From contig SLFV01000099.1 of assembly GCA_007124075.1 (NCBI GenBank), forward strand, positions 1 through 13,042: 13,042 bases of DNA. Reading direction: 5' to 3'. Each line of letters starts with the position of its first letter. The first letter of the stretch is position 1. The position numbers and the translations under genes were made by a program. Origin of the DNA: Roseimaritima sp. (GTDB lineage: Bacteria > Planctomycetota > Planctomycetia > Pirellulales > Pirellulaceae). Shown in pieces: positions 1 through 7,866 of the stretch. The notes beneath the pieces are model-generated. The model was not told where the DNA came from and ran no database searches. It saw only the letters and a list, made by a program, of their open reading frames with translations.

Positions 1-611
1 GATGGATTGTGGGGGTAGTTCACAATCAACACCTTCGGACGCGGCGTTAAATTTTCGCAGGTATAGGCCACATTCGACAAAAATTTATGCGGGTCAGCAA
101 CATCCAAGGACACGACGTTGCCCGACGCCAGGATGACTCCATACATGTGAATCGGGAAATAGGGTGCAGGAATAATCGCGGTATCCCCCGGCCCCATCAG
201 AGCCAAGCACATATGCGAGAAACCCTCCTTACTGCCCAAACAAGCGATGATCTCGCTGTCCGGGTCAAGCCGCACACCGTACTTGCGATAATACTTTGCG
301 GTCGCCTCGCGCCTTAAATTCGCGATTCCATTGGATTTGCTATAACCGTGATTACGTTCATCCGCTGCAGCTTCGGCCAATTTGGCAATAACCGAAGGCT
401 GTGGAGGGTCCGAAGGATTCCCCATCCCCATGTCGATCACGTCACTGCCGTCGCGACGTTTCTGGTACAACATGGCATTGATGCGGCCGAACATGTAGGG
501 CGGCAAACGCGACACTCGATCGGCAACGGTGATTGGAAAAGCGGGGTCTGGCTGGCCACCATGATCAAGCGTTTCAATGGCGGGACCGTCCAGGTTGATT
601 GGGTTGCTCAT
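1..611 (-). CDS. Class I/II PLP-dependent aminotransferase, AlaC / LL-diaminopimelate aminotransferase-like (partial, C-terminus off the left edge)
   Basis: Reading the minus strand from the ATG at 611-609 gives 203 uninterrupted codons to the window edge. The protein belongs to fold-type I PLP enzymes that transfer amino groups between amino acids and 2-oxo acids in the cytosol. Visible landmarks are [13 protein letters not shown] near residue 36, the substrate-loop-like MGNPSDPP near 63-70, HGYSKSNGI near 88-96, the cofactor-binding GSKEGFSH at 126-133, [11 protein letters not shown] at 149-158, and NYPHNP at 198-203, the start of the NxPHNPT motif that contacts the cofactor. From memory these align closely with E. 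coli AlaC, a glutamate-pyruvate transaminase, but the LL-diaminopimelate aminotransferase family is similar and the substrate cannot be decided. The PLP lysine lies beyond the edge. No Shine-Dalgarno sequence is seen before the ATG. The gene is transcribed away from the moxR operon and is probably unrelated to it. Confidence 0.93.
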   Translation of the reverse strand, partial: MSNPINLDGPAIETLDHGGQPDPAFPITVADRVSRLPPYMFGRINAMLYQKRRDGSDVIDMGMGNPSDPPQPSVIAKLAEAAADERNHGYSKSNGIANLRREATAKYYRKYGVRLDPDSEIIACLGSKEGFSHMCLALMGPGDTAIIPAPYFPIHMYGVILASGNVVSLDVADPHKFLSNVAYTCENLTPRPKVLIVNYPHNP

Positions 612-783
612 ATAAAGTTCTGGGCTAGACAGCGTAAACGAGTAAGGAATTGCAATACGGCTAGGAAGCCGCAGTCGAAAGGGCGGAGATTTACCGGACA
701 GCCAAGCATGCTAGCAAGGTAGACTTCGATCGGCCAAATTCCTAACCTGACTAGACCCGCATCTGCGTAATTGTTGCTATCCT

Positions 784-799
784 AAGAGGCAGACCTCTT
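784..799 (+). promoter_or_regulatory. Perfect 6-bp inverted repeat in the moxR leader
   Basis: AAGAGG, a four-base CAGA spacer, then CCTCTT form a perfect inverted repeat ending 16 bases before the moxR ATG and 5 bases before its Shine-Dalgarno sequence. It could be an operator half-site pair or an RNA stem-loop that affects translation of moxR. A stem this short can arise by chance, so the role is inference. Confidence 0.3.
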
Positions 800-804
800 T
801 GCGT

Positions 805-810
805 AAAGGA
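805..810 (+). promoter_or_regulatory. Ribosome binding site of moxR
   Basis: AAAGGA sits five bases before the ATG at 816, a good Shine-Dalgarno match. It supports this start and implies that moxR is translated independently as the first gene of the operon. Confidence 0.65.
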
Positions 811-815
811 ACCGA

Positions 816-1868
816 ATGACCGCTGCTGACGCCCCGCTGGATCTTGCCCAAGCTCAGAAACTCCACGACGCTCGCGAGGCGATTCGTGAGCAACTTGGCA
901 AGGTGATTGTTGGCCAGGAGGAAGTTATCGACGACCTGCTGATTTGCCTTTTCAGTCGTGGACACTGTCTGCTGGAGGGCGTTCCCGGGTTAGCCAAGAC
1001 GCTGATGATCAGCACCCTGGCCCAGACGCTGGAGCTTTCCTTCAGTCGCGTCCAGTTTACCCCCGATTTGATGCCTGCTGATGTTACGGGGACCGAAATC
1101 ATCCAGGAAGACCGCGCAACCGGCAATCGCGAACTGCGGTTCATGGAGGGTCCATTGTTCGCCAACGTGGTGCTGGCGGACGAAATCAACCGCACACCTC
1201 CGAAAACACAGGCCGCATTGTTGGAAGCGATGCAGGAACGCCAGGTCACCGTTGGTCGCGTGCGACATCGTTTACCTGATCCTTTTTTTGTTTTGGCCAC
1301 ACAGAACCCGATTGAACAGGAAGGGACGTATCCTTTGCCCGAGGCGCAGCAAGACCGCTTCATGTTCAAAGTTTTCGTACGTTACCCGAATTTTGACGAG
1401 GAATTCGAAGTTGCCAAACGAACCACCGGTTCGGCAGTGGGCGAAGTTAAACCGGTGCTAACAGGTGACGATATTTTGGAGTTGCAAAAATTGGTCCGCC
1501 AGGTTCCCGTCAGTGACCATGTGGTGCGTTTCGCGCTTTCATTGGTTCGGCAGACGCGCGTCGGCAGTGACGGAGTTCCCGATTTTGTGGACGACCTGGT
1601 AGGCTGGGGTGCGGGGCCACGCGCGGTTCAATTTTTGATCCTTGGTGGCAAAGCTCGCGCGTTGCTTAACGGTCGTGGCTACGTGCAAGTTGACGATATC
1701 GTTGCGCTTGCGGGTCCGGTGTTACGGCATCGCATGGTAGTTAATTTTACGGCGGAAAGCGATGGTATTACCAGCGATGATGTCATTACCCGCATTTTGG
1801 ACGTTACCCCACAAGACGAAGACGAATTGGTACGAGATGCCCGATTCAAAAAGATTTTTGCATCCTGA
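816..1868 (+). CDS. moxR: MoxR-family AAA+ ATPase
   Basis: This cytosolic AAA+ ATPase has 350 residues, usual for MoxR. Family members form hexameric rings that use ATP to remodel or activate partner proteins, generally together with vWA-domain proteins encoded alongside. Motifs visible: Walker A GVPGLAKT at 55-62 (Lys61), Walker B VVLADE at 118-123, sensor 1 in ATQNP at 161-165 (Asn164), an arginine-finger candidate in QQDRF at 178-182 (Arg181), and sensor 2 in GAGPRA at 265-270 (Arg269), followed by the helical lid subdomain. The [14 protein letters not shown] stretch near 29-42 is the typical N-terminal MoxR signature. Every catalytic residue is present, so it should be active. The ATG at 816 has an AAAGGA ribosome binding site. 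Its last 32 bases overlap the DUF58 gene, which points to translational coupling and a paired function. Confidence 0.97.
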   Translation: MTAADAPLDLAQAQKLHDAREAIREQLGKVIVGQEEVIDDLLICLFSRGHCLLEGVPGLAKTLMISTLAQTLELSFSRVQFTPDLMPADVTGTEIIQEDRATGNRELRFMEGPLFANVVLADEINRTPPKTQAALLEAMQERQVTVGRVRHRLPDPFFVLATQNPIEQEGTYPLPEAQQDRFMFKVFVRYPNFDEEFEVAKRTTGSAVGEVKPVLTGDDILELQKLVRQVPVSDHVVRFALSLVRQTRVGSDGVPDFVDDLVGWGAGPRAVQFLILGGKARALLNGRGYVQVDDIVALAGPVLRHRMVVNFTAESDGITSDDVITRILDVTPQDEDELVRDARFKKIFAS

Positions 1869-2739
1869 AGCGACCCAACGGATTCGACGTCTGGAACTGA
1901 CGGCTCGACGGGTGGTGGAAGGGTTTTTGTCGGGAATGCATCGCAGTCCGTACTTTGGTCAGTCCGTGGAATTCCTGCAGCATCGTCAATACAACAGTGG
2001 TGACGAACTGCGGCACATTGACTGGAAGGTCTACGCACGGCAGGACCGGTTGCATGTCAAACAGTTCGAGGAGGAAACGAACCTGCGGCTACATCTGGTC
2101 GTCGATCGATCGGCCAGCATGGACTACGGCCAGGGTGCGGAGAACAAGTTCGAATATGCCGCTTCGTTGACCGCCTGTTTGGCTTACCTATCGTTGCGGC
2201 AGCAAGATGCAACGGGTTTGTTTACGTTTGACACCGAGATCCGAAGCACTGTGCCCGCGAAAAGCAACCGTCATCAGTTGGGACGAATTCTAGAGGCATT
2301 GGACGAAGTCAGCGTTAGCGATCAAACCGATCTGCCCCGTGTTGCCCGACAGGTAACGGCCACGATCCCGCGTCGCGGCTTGGTGGTCGTTGTTTCGGAC
2401 TTGTTGGGCGTGGAGGAATTAATCGAGGGGCTGCGGGTGATGCGTGCACGGGGGCACGACGTTGCTTTGCTGCATGTTTTGCACGACCATGAATTGGATT
2501 TTCCATTCGATGGTGCGACCAAATTTGAAGCCTTGGAAAGCGATGTTTTTTTGAACTGCAATCCACGCGCGTTGCGCGAAGGGTACCTGGAAGCCCTACA
2601 CGCGTTCCTGGATAAAACACGCACCGCGTGTGGAAGGTTGATGATTGAATACCTGCAGATTCGCACCAGTGAGCCATTGGATGCGGTGCTAGCAAAATTT
2701 TTAACCGCTCGCAAACGACTACCAAACCTGAGGGGCTGA
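1837..2739 (+). CDS. DUF58 protein with vWA-like fold, MoxR partner
   Basis: This 300-residue protein is the standard companion of MoxR. DUF58 proteins have a vWA-like core and are thought to act as cytosolic adaptors or substrates of the ATPase. The hallmark block [17 protein letters not shown] spans 52-68. A complete MIDAS metal site is visible: DRSAS at 90-94, a candidate Thr164 in SDQT, and VVSDLLG at 185-191. No membrane segment or signal peptide is seen. A longer reading from 1762 is open, but I chose the ATG at 1837 because the protein then begins [12 protein letters not shown], which matches where planctomycete relatives start as I recall them. A TTG at 1858 is an alternative. There is no Shine-Dalgarno sequence, so translation probably depends on ribosomes finishing moxR, with which it overlaps in another frame. 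The next gene starts 13 bases after its stop. Confidence 0.94.
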   Translation: MPDSKRFLHPEATQRIRRLELTARRVVEGFLSGMHRSPYFGQSVEFLQHRQYNSGDELRHIDWKVYARQDRLHVKQFEEETNLRLHLVVDRSASMDYGQGAENKFEYAASLTACLAYLSLRQQDATGLFTFDTEIRSTVPAKSNRHQLGRILEALDEVSVSDQTDLPRVARQVTATIPRRGLVVVVSDLLGVEELIEGLRVMRARGHDVALLHVLHDHELDFPFDGATKFEALESDVFLNCNPRALREGYLEALHAFLDKTRTACGRLMIEYLQIRTSEPLDAVLAKFLTARKRLPNLRG

Positions 2740-2752
2740 TAAGTCAAACGGA

Positions 2753-5071
2753 ATGTTTTTGTATCCCGCCTTAACTGCCGGATTTTTGTTTGTCGGTGTG
2801 CCACTGCTGGTGCATTTGATCAACATGCTACGTCATCGTCGGCAGCCGTGGGCAGCAATGGATTTTCTTTTGGTCAGTTATCGTAAGCAGAAGAAATGGA
2901 TTATCCTGCGTCAACTGTTGCTCTTATTGGCTCGGTTGACCGTCGCAGTGCTACTGATTGCAATGCTGTGCGGTTGGACCAGTCGCCTTGGGTGGTTGGG
3001 CACGTTTGGCAGCCGTAGCGTCCACCATGTTGTGGTACTGGACGACAGTTACTCGATGGCCGACGTCAGTGGCGGCGGAACCGCCTACGGACGCGTTTTG
3101 GGTGGTTTGCAGACCTTTGTCGATCGATTGGCAACGACCGAAGGGCAACACCAACTAACTATTCTTCGCAGTAGCCGCGCGGCTCTGGTTCAGGGGGAAT
3201 CGTCCGCCAGTGCCGATGCAGCGGCGGATATTGTTGTGCAAACCATCACCGGCGATTCGCGATTAATTCAGCGTGTGATTTCGACCGCTCCCTCGGCAAT
3301 GAGTGCTGACTTGTTGCCTGCCGTACAACTGGCAAGCGACCTGATCGGCAACAGACCTGCGGATCAGACGGTTTTGTACATGTTAAGCGATTTCCGTCAG
3401 CGGGATTGGCAGAATCCTGAACGCATCGCCGAGGTACTGCGGCAGTTGTCTGCCGATGGTGTTCAACTGCGATGCATCGACGCTGCGGCTAACCCTTCAC
3501 CCAACCTGGGAATCACTCGACTGCAACCCGTCGCGGATGTCTGGGTAGCGGGGGTTCCGGTGGTGATGCAAGTGGCCATCAAAAACCACAGCAACACCGC
3601 AGTCACCAATCTGAACGTGGCCGCAAGGGTCATCCGCTACGGTGGCGAAGCGGTCACCCCCGATCCAACGCGTCTCTTCTCGGGCGCGGTAGAGAACCTA
3701 CCCGGCTTGATGATTGAGCGGTTGGAACCGGGCGAGGAGGTCGTGCGACAGTTTCAAGTATTCGTGTCGGAACCGGGAACCCATGCGGTCCAAGTGACAT
3801 TGCCCGAAGACGCATTGGCTGCTGACAACAGCCGGATCTGCACCTTGCCCCTGACCGATGCAGAGCGTGTATTGGTGATTGATGGCGATCCCGACGGTTT
3901 GGGTGCTTACCACGTCGCTGCCGTGCTGGATCCTGGCAGTCAGGTCCGCACGGGGGCGATTCCCGACGTCCGCCCCTTCCGTTTTTTGCGGTCGGCAACC
4001 GCAGAGGATCTGGAAGGTTTTCGAGCAATATTTGTCATCAACCCCGAAGAGCTAACGCAAAACTCCGCCGCTGCGTTGTCGGAATATGTTCGCGGGGGTG
4101 GCGGTCTGGCTTGGTTTCTGGGCAGACAGGCGCAGGCCCCCGCACTGAATGACGTCTTGTTGGCCGAAGACCGGAATCTGTTGCCCGGTTCGTTGGTTGC
4201 ACCTGCAGATCTCTCGCCGGATGATGATGGAGGCAGCACCGATGTCGTCCTGGTGGATTCGCATCCGCTGACCGAGCCGTTAGAACCGCTAGGGAATTCG
4301 GTTTTTGGGCGAGTCGGGGTGGTTCGCAGTTGGGTCATCGATGCCACCGACCCTCGGCTTTCGATCCAATTCCCTTCCCGGCGTGTACTGGATCGACGCG
4401 ACGGACGACCGTTTGTTGTTCAACATCGTGTCGGCCAAGGCAACGTCGTCACGGTCTTGGCGGGATTGGAAGGTGAATGGTCCAACTGGAAAGGTGATCC
4501 GACATTCGTGATTTTCATGTTACGTACCAACGCCTTTCTGTGGTCCGGCAGAACGATTCAAACGCAGCGGCAAGTTGACGATCCGATTCGTCTTCAATTG
4601 CCTGATCAGCGATACGCCAATACGGTTCGGTATTTACCCGCTGCCCTGGACCCACCGCGTGTGTCGGCGGAACTGACGGCGGAAAAGGGTGCGGACCAGT
4701 GGAATTTGACTCTGGATCCCCGGGAAGCCGTCTTATCGGGAGACGCCGATTTGGATTCAATGCTGACCCCGGGTTTGACCGAAATTTGGGTGTCGCGGCT
4801 GGATAGTGGCACCGAGGTGCGCACGTTTGCAGCGGCCGTCGCGCCCGCTGGCGGGGATTTGCGCCGCGTGGATCAGGCGAAACTGCAGCGAGACCTGCAA
4901 CCGATTGCACTGCAGTTTTCCTCGACCGACGAACTGCGGCAGGAAACCGGCCCACCGGGATCAGGCATTTCGCTGCTCTTGTTGGCGATGCTCGGAACGA
5001 TGCTGGCAGGTGAACAGGCGCTCGCCTACTGGGCTAGTTATCATCCACCAAGAACGCGAGGTGGGGCATGA
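2753..5071 (+). CDS. BatA-type membrane protein: N-terminal double membrane anchor, vWA domain, inactive amidotransferase-like domain, C-terminal membrane segment
   Basis: This is a 772-residue envelope protein. The first 75 residues match the BatA N-terminal module: hydrophobic segment 4-25, the HLINMLRHRR...WAAMDFLL signature, then segment 51-74. A vWA domain follows with MIDAS motif DDSYS at 97-101, Ser184 where Thr is usual, and LSDF at 211-214. Residues near 263-350 look like a beta-sandwich of the CARDB/BatA kind. Residues 373-457 resemble a class I glutamine-amidotransferase fold (VLVIDGDP, then FVINPEELT, then RGGGGLAWFLG), but no cysteine occupies the nucleophile position, so it is probably a binding domain. 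A last hydrophobic segment lies near 738-759. The family sits in the inner membrane and presents vWA to partners. Start: the ATG at 2753, 13 bases after DUF58, with only a weak CGGA ahead. Its end overlaps the next gene by four bases. Confidence 0.92.
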   Translation: MFLYPALTAGFLFVGVPLLVHLINMLRHRRQPWAAMDFLLVSYRKQKKWIILRQLLLLLARLTVAVLLIAMLCGWTSRLGWLGTFGSRSVHHVVVLDDSYSMADVSGGGTAYGRVLGGLQTFVDRLATTEGQHQLTILRSSRAALVQGESSASADAAADIVVQTITGDSRLIQRVISTAPSAMSADLLPAVQLASDLIGNRPADQTVLYMLSDFRQRDWQNPERIAEVLRQLSADGVQLRCIDAAANPSPNLGITRLQPVADVWVAGVPVVMQVAIKNHSNTAVTNLNVAARVIRYGGEAVTPDPTRLFSGAVENLPGLMIERLEPGEEVVRQFQVFVSEPGTHAVQVTLPEDALAADNSRICTLPLTDAERVLVIDGDPDGLGAYHVAAVLDPGSQVRTGAIPDVRPFRFLRSATAEDLEGFRAIFVINPEELTQNSAAALSEYVRGGGGLAWFLGRQAQAPALNDVLLAEDRNLLPGSLVAPADLSPDDDGGSTDVVLVDSHPLTEPLEPLGNSVFGRVGVVRSWVIDATDPRLSIQFPSRRVLDRRDGRPFVVQHRVGQGNVVTVLAGLEGEWSNWKGDPTFVIFMLRTNAFLWSGRTIQTQRQVDDPIRLQLPDQRYANTVRYLPAALDPPRVSAELTAEKGADQWNLTLDPREAVLSGDADLDSMLTPGLTEIWVSRLDSGTEVRTFAAAVAPAGGDLRRVDQAKLQRDLQPIALQFSSTDELRQETGPPGSGISLLLLAMLGTMLAGEQALAYWASYHPPRTRGGA

Positions 5072-7863
5072 TTTATTGGGCCCAAGTGAAAATTTCGCCT
5101 GCGGTCGACGACCGAACGGCCGAAGTCCAGCAGCGAATCGTGTACTCATTTGAACAGGTTGCATGGCTGGAAGGTTGGTGGCCTTGGGCCCTTGGACTTG
5201 CAGCAGTTGGCCTGATTTTGTGGTTGATGGTACGGCTGTACCGTCGCGACACACACGAACTGCGTCCGGCGATTCGCGGGACGCTAATCATGCTGCGCAC
5301 CGCCACCTTGCTGGGGTTGGTATTCTTTTTCCTTGGGGTCACGCGCCGCGCCCAGCAAATGGTGACCCGGCAAAGCGAAGTCGCGGTGTTGGTGGATACC
5401 AGCCAAAGCATGTCGCTGCCTGCGGCCAACGAACCGGGCGTCCCCACCCGTAGCGAGGTGGCCGCAAAACTGATCCGCGATGGTCAATGGATCGAACAAC
5501 TGGCACAGCAGCAGCGGGTGACGATTTACGCTTTCGACGAAGGCGACGAACTGCGGGAATTAGAACTGCGAGTTCCCTCGGTTCAGACTCGACCATCCGT
5601 TACGCCGGAAAGTCTGACCGTCGCCAAACCGCGTCCTGCTTCTCGGCTGGCGGTAATCGGGCTTGTCCTGGTAGTCGGTTCGTTGGGACTGTCGCTGACC
5701 GCATTATTCCTGGGTGCCAGTGGGCGCGCCACAACGCTGGGGCAACCGTTGTTCGCGGCCGCTGCACTGCTGATTTTGGGTGGGATCCTTTCGGGAGCCA
5801 CCTGGAGTGTCGCCAGTCCGACGTCGTGGTTGTCACTGCTTGGCTGGGGAGCGGCAGAACAACCGGCGCAGACAGTGGTCGATCCTGTCGCGACGGAGAC
5901 GGAGGCCGAGACCGACCTGCGTCGCGTGGTCGACTGGGAACAAGCCTTGCAGCCAGCGGGAAAACAAACGCGAATTGGAGATGCCATTCGCGACTCAATG
6001 CAGCGGCACGACTCGGCGACACTGGCCGGGTTGGTTTTGATAACCGACGGCCAAAATAATGCCGGGCTGCCGGCCACGACTGCGGCGACTTTAGCGGCTC
6101 GTGCCGGAGTGGCGATTTACCCGATTGGGCTGGGGTCATCGGAAGCCCCGATCAATGTGCGGATCGTTGACCTGGATGCGCCGCGACGCGTCTATCCAGG
6201 GGACAAATTTTCTTTGTCGGCCGTGCTACAGGCCAGCGGACCGAGCGATTTGAATGTGCAGGTCCAACTACTGGACGGGCTGGATCAGACCAACACGCCG
6301 CTGGAAGTAATTGATGTTCAGGAAGCGGTCCTGCCGGTGGACGGACGATTGACCGGTGTCCGATTCGAATTGGAACCGGAGGAGGTGGGTCGACGCCGTT
6401 TGGCAGTGCGAGTGGTGGCACCGGCCAGCGATCAAAATCCCGACGACAACTATCGCGACACTCGCTACGAAGTTGTTTCGCGTAAGCTGCGAGTGTTGGC
6501 GATCGCGGGTGGACCGACCCGTGAATACCAATTCGTTCGCAATCTTTTGTACCGAGATGAATCCACACGGTTGGATGTCTGGCTGCAAACCGGACAACCG
6601 GGGATGAGCCAAGATGCCGACGGGACGCTGACCAAGTTTCCTGATTCCGCAGAAGAATTATTTGAATACGACACGATCATTGCCTTTGACCCCGATTGGT
6701 TGCAAATGGATGCACCGGAGTTCGATCTATTGGAAAGGTGGCTCTCGGAGCAAGCGGGGGGATTGATTCTGATTGGTGGCCCGGTCTACATGCCGCAGTG
6801 GATGAGTAAACGGACCGATCCGCGAGTCGCAAAATTGGCCGGTTTTTTTCCCGTCAACATTGCAACCTCCAGCCCGCTGTTGCGTGGGGGTCGGGCAGGG
6901 GGCGATACACAGTGGCCCCTGGACTTTACCAGTGAGGGATTACGGGCGGAATTTCTCTGGGTAACCGACGAGCCTCAAAGCAGCATTGCGGCTTGGGAGG
7001 AATCGGGCGGGGTGTTCGATTTTGTTGGCATGAAAGACCCCAAACCGGGAGCCCGTGTTTACGCTCACTTCTCCGATCCCACGACCGCCATCGGCGACTC
7101 GCTGCCGGTGTATCTGGCATCGCAGTTTTACGGCGCGGGTCGAGTTTTCTTTCAAGGCAGCGGGGAGATGTGGCGTTTGCGGGCGGTCAGCGATGCTTAC
7201 TTTGACAACTATTACACGAAACTTTGCCGCTGGGCTTCGGAAGGTCGCCTGTTGCGCGATTCCAATCGCGGTTTACTGTTGGTTGATCGACCTCGGGCAA
7301 TGGTCGGTGATTCCATTATGATCCGCGCGGTCTTGACGGACGAACAATTTGAGCCCTTGCAAGTGCCTGCCGTTGAAGTTGATGTTTTGGGACCTTCGGA
7401 TCGTCCCGAGAAGCTGCGTCTGACTCCCGCCCAAGGGGAACCGCGAGCGGGAACGTACTCGGGACGTTTGCTGGTGCGGGAAGCAGGCAGCTATGACCTA
7501 CGCTTAACGCTTGGCGACGCACTGCGGGAACAAGTGTTGCAAGAATCGATTCAGGTTCGTTTGCCGACCTTGGAACTGGAGCGTCCCCGCCGCAACGACG
7601 AGGAGTTACGGTCCTTAGCTGCCATTACCGGCGGGGAATTCATCCCGATTGACTATCCACCCGGCTCCAACGCGGCCGTCCCCCGGGGTACCGACGCGGT
7701 GGAAGGTCTGGCACAGCAAATTCTTCCTCAACCCCAAACCAGCGTTCTACCGGGTACACCGGATCGTGATTTTGCGGAACGAACGCGGGCTTCCATGATG
7801 TGGTTGTTGGCGGCCTGTTTGACGTTTGAATGGGTCGTCCGCCGTTTACACCGTCTTGCATAA
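5068..7863 (+). CDS. Large vWA membrane protein with split vWA domain and amidotransferase-like domain
   Basis: This 931-residue protein shares the plan of its upstream neighbour. Membrane segments lie near 38-57 and 71-92. The vWA domain begins at about 104 with VAVLVDTSQS (MIDAS DTSQS 110-114), then is interrupted by two further hydrophobic segments, about 193-218 and 227-247, and resumes near 285 with TRIGDAI (Thr301) and LITDGQNN at 324-331. Beta-sandwich-like sequence follows (370-465), then an amidotransferase-like fold at 472-598 (VLAIAGGP, IIAFDPDW, GGLILIGGP). The only cysteines are 720 and 917, so that domain has no nucleophile. Another beta-rich region runs 735-830, and a C-terminal hydrophobic segment lies at 908-923. 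The gene starts in an ATGA overlap with the previous one and has a good GAGGTG ribosome binding site four bases ahead. It likely works in the same complex as its neighbour. The specific function is unknown. Confidence 0.9.
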   Translation: MIYWAQVKISPAVDDRTAEVQQRIVYSFEQVAWLEGWWPWALGLAAVGLILWLMVRLYRRDTHELRPAIRGTLIMLRTATLLGLVFFFLGVTRRAQQMVTRQSEVAVLVDTSQSMSLPAANEPGVPTRSEVAAKLIRDGQWIEQLAQQQRVTIYAFDEGDELRELELRVPSVQTRPSVTPESLTVAKPRPASRLAVIGLVLVVGSLGLSLTALFLGASGRATTLGQPLFAAAALLILGGILSGATWSVASPTSWLSLLGWGAAEQPAQTVVDPVATETEAETDLRRVVDWEQALQPAGKQTRIGDAIRDSMQRHDSATLAGLVLITDGQNNAGLPATTAATLAARAGVAIYPIGLGSSEAPINVRIVDLDAPRRVYPGDKFSLSAVLQASGPSDLNVQVQLLDGLDQTNTPLEVIDVQEAVLPVDGRLTGVRFELEPEEVGRRRLAVRVVAPASDQNPDDNYRDTRYEVVSRKLRVLAIAGGPTREYQFVRNLLYRDESTRLDVWLQTGQPGMSQDADGTLTKFPDSAEELFEYDTIIAFDPDWLQMDAPEFDLLERWLSEQAGGLILIGGPVYMPQWMSKRTDPRVAKLAGFFPVNIATSSPLLRGGRAGGDTQWPLDFTSEGLRAEFLWVTDEPQSSIAAWEESGGVFDFVGMKDPKPGARVYAHFSDPTTAIGDSLPVYLASQFYGAGRVFFQGSGEMWRLRAVSDAYFDNYYTKLCRWASEGRLLRDSNRGLLLVDRPRAMVGDSIMIRAVLTDEQFEPLQVPAVEVDVLGPSDRPEKLRLTPAQGEPRAGTYSGRLLVREAGSYDLRLTLGDALREQVLQESIQVRLPTLELERPRRNDEELRSLAAITGGEFIPIDYPPGSNAAVPRGTDAVEGLAQQILPQPQTSVLPGTPDRDFAERTRASMMWLLAACLTFEWVVRRLHRLA

Positions 7864-7866
7864 CCT

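Larger units (their letters stand above)
612..815. other. Divergent intergenic region between aminotransferase and moxR
   Basis: About 200 bases separate two genes that diverge, so promoters for both must lie here or just inside the genes. I see no convincing -35/-10 pair in either direction: TATCCT at 778-783 could be a -10 for moxR but has no good -35 partner at usual spacing. On the minus strand TTGGCC followed 18 bases later by TAGCAT (about 742 down to 713) is only a weak match. The clear structures are a short perfect hairpin at 784-799 and the moxR ribosome binding site. Confidence 0.6.

Noticed and set aside
87..722. Plus-strand open frames at 87-317 and 348-722
   Set aside because: The first lies wholly and the second mostly antisense to the aminotransferase, whose continuous, motif-rich frame is unmistakable. 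The products show no family features.
1762..1836. N-terminal extension of the DUF58 gene by 25 codons
   Set aside because: It would overlap moxR by more than 100 bases, has no ribosome binding site, and adds residues before the point where the family normally begins.
5487..6139. Overlapping open frames on both strands inside the large vWA protein gene, up to 190 codons
   Set aside because: They are rich in Arg, Pro and Ser and have no domain signature, while the vWA frame reads through with motifs on both sides.
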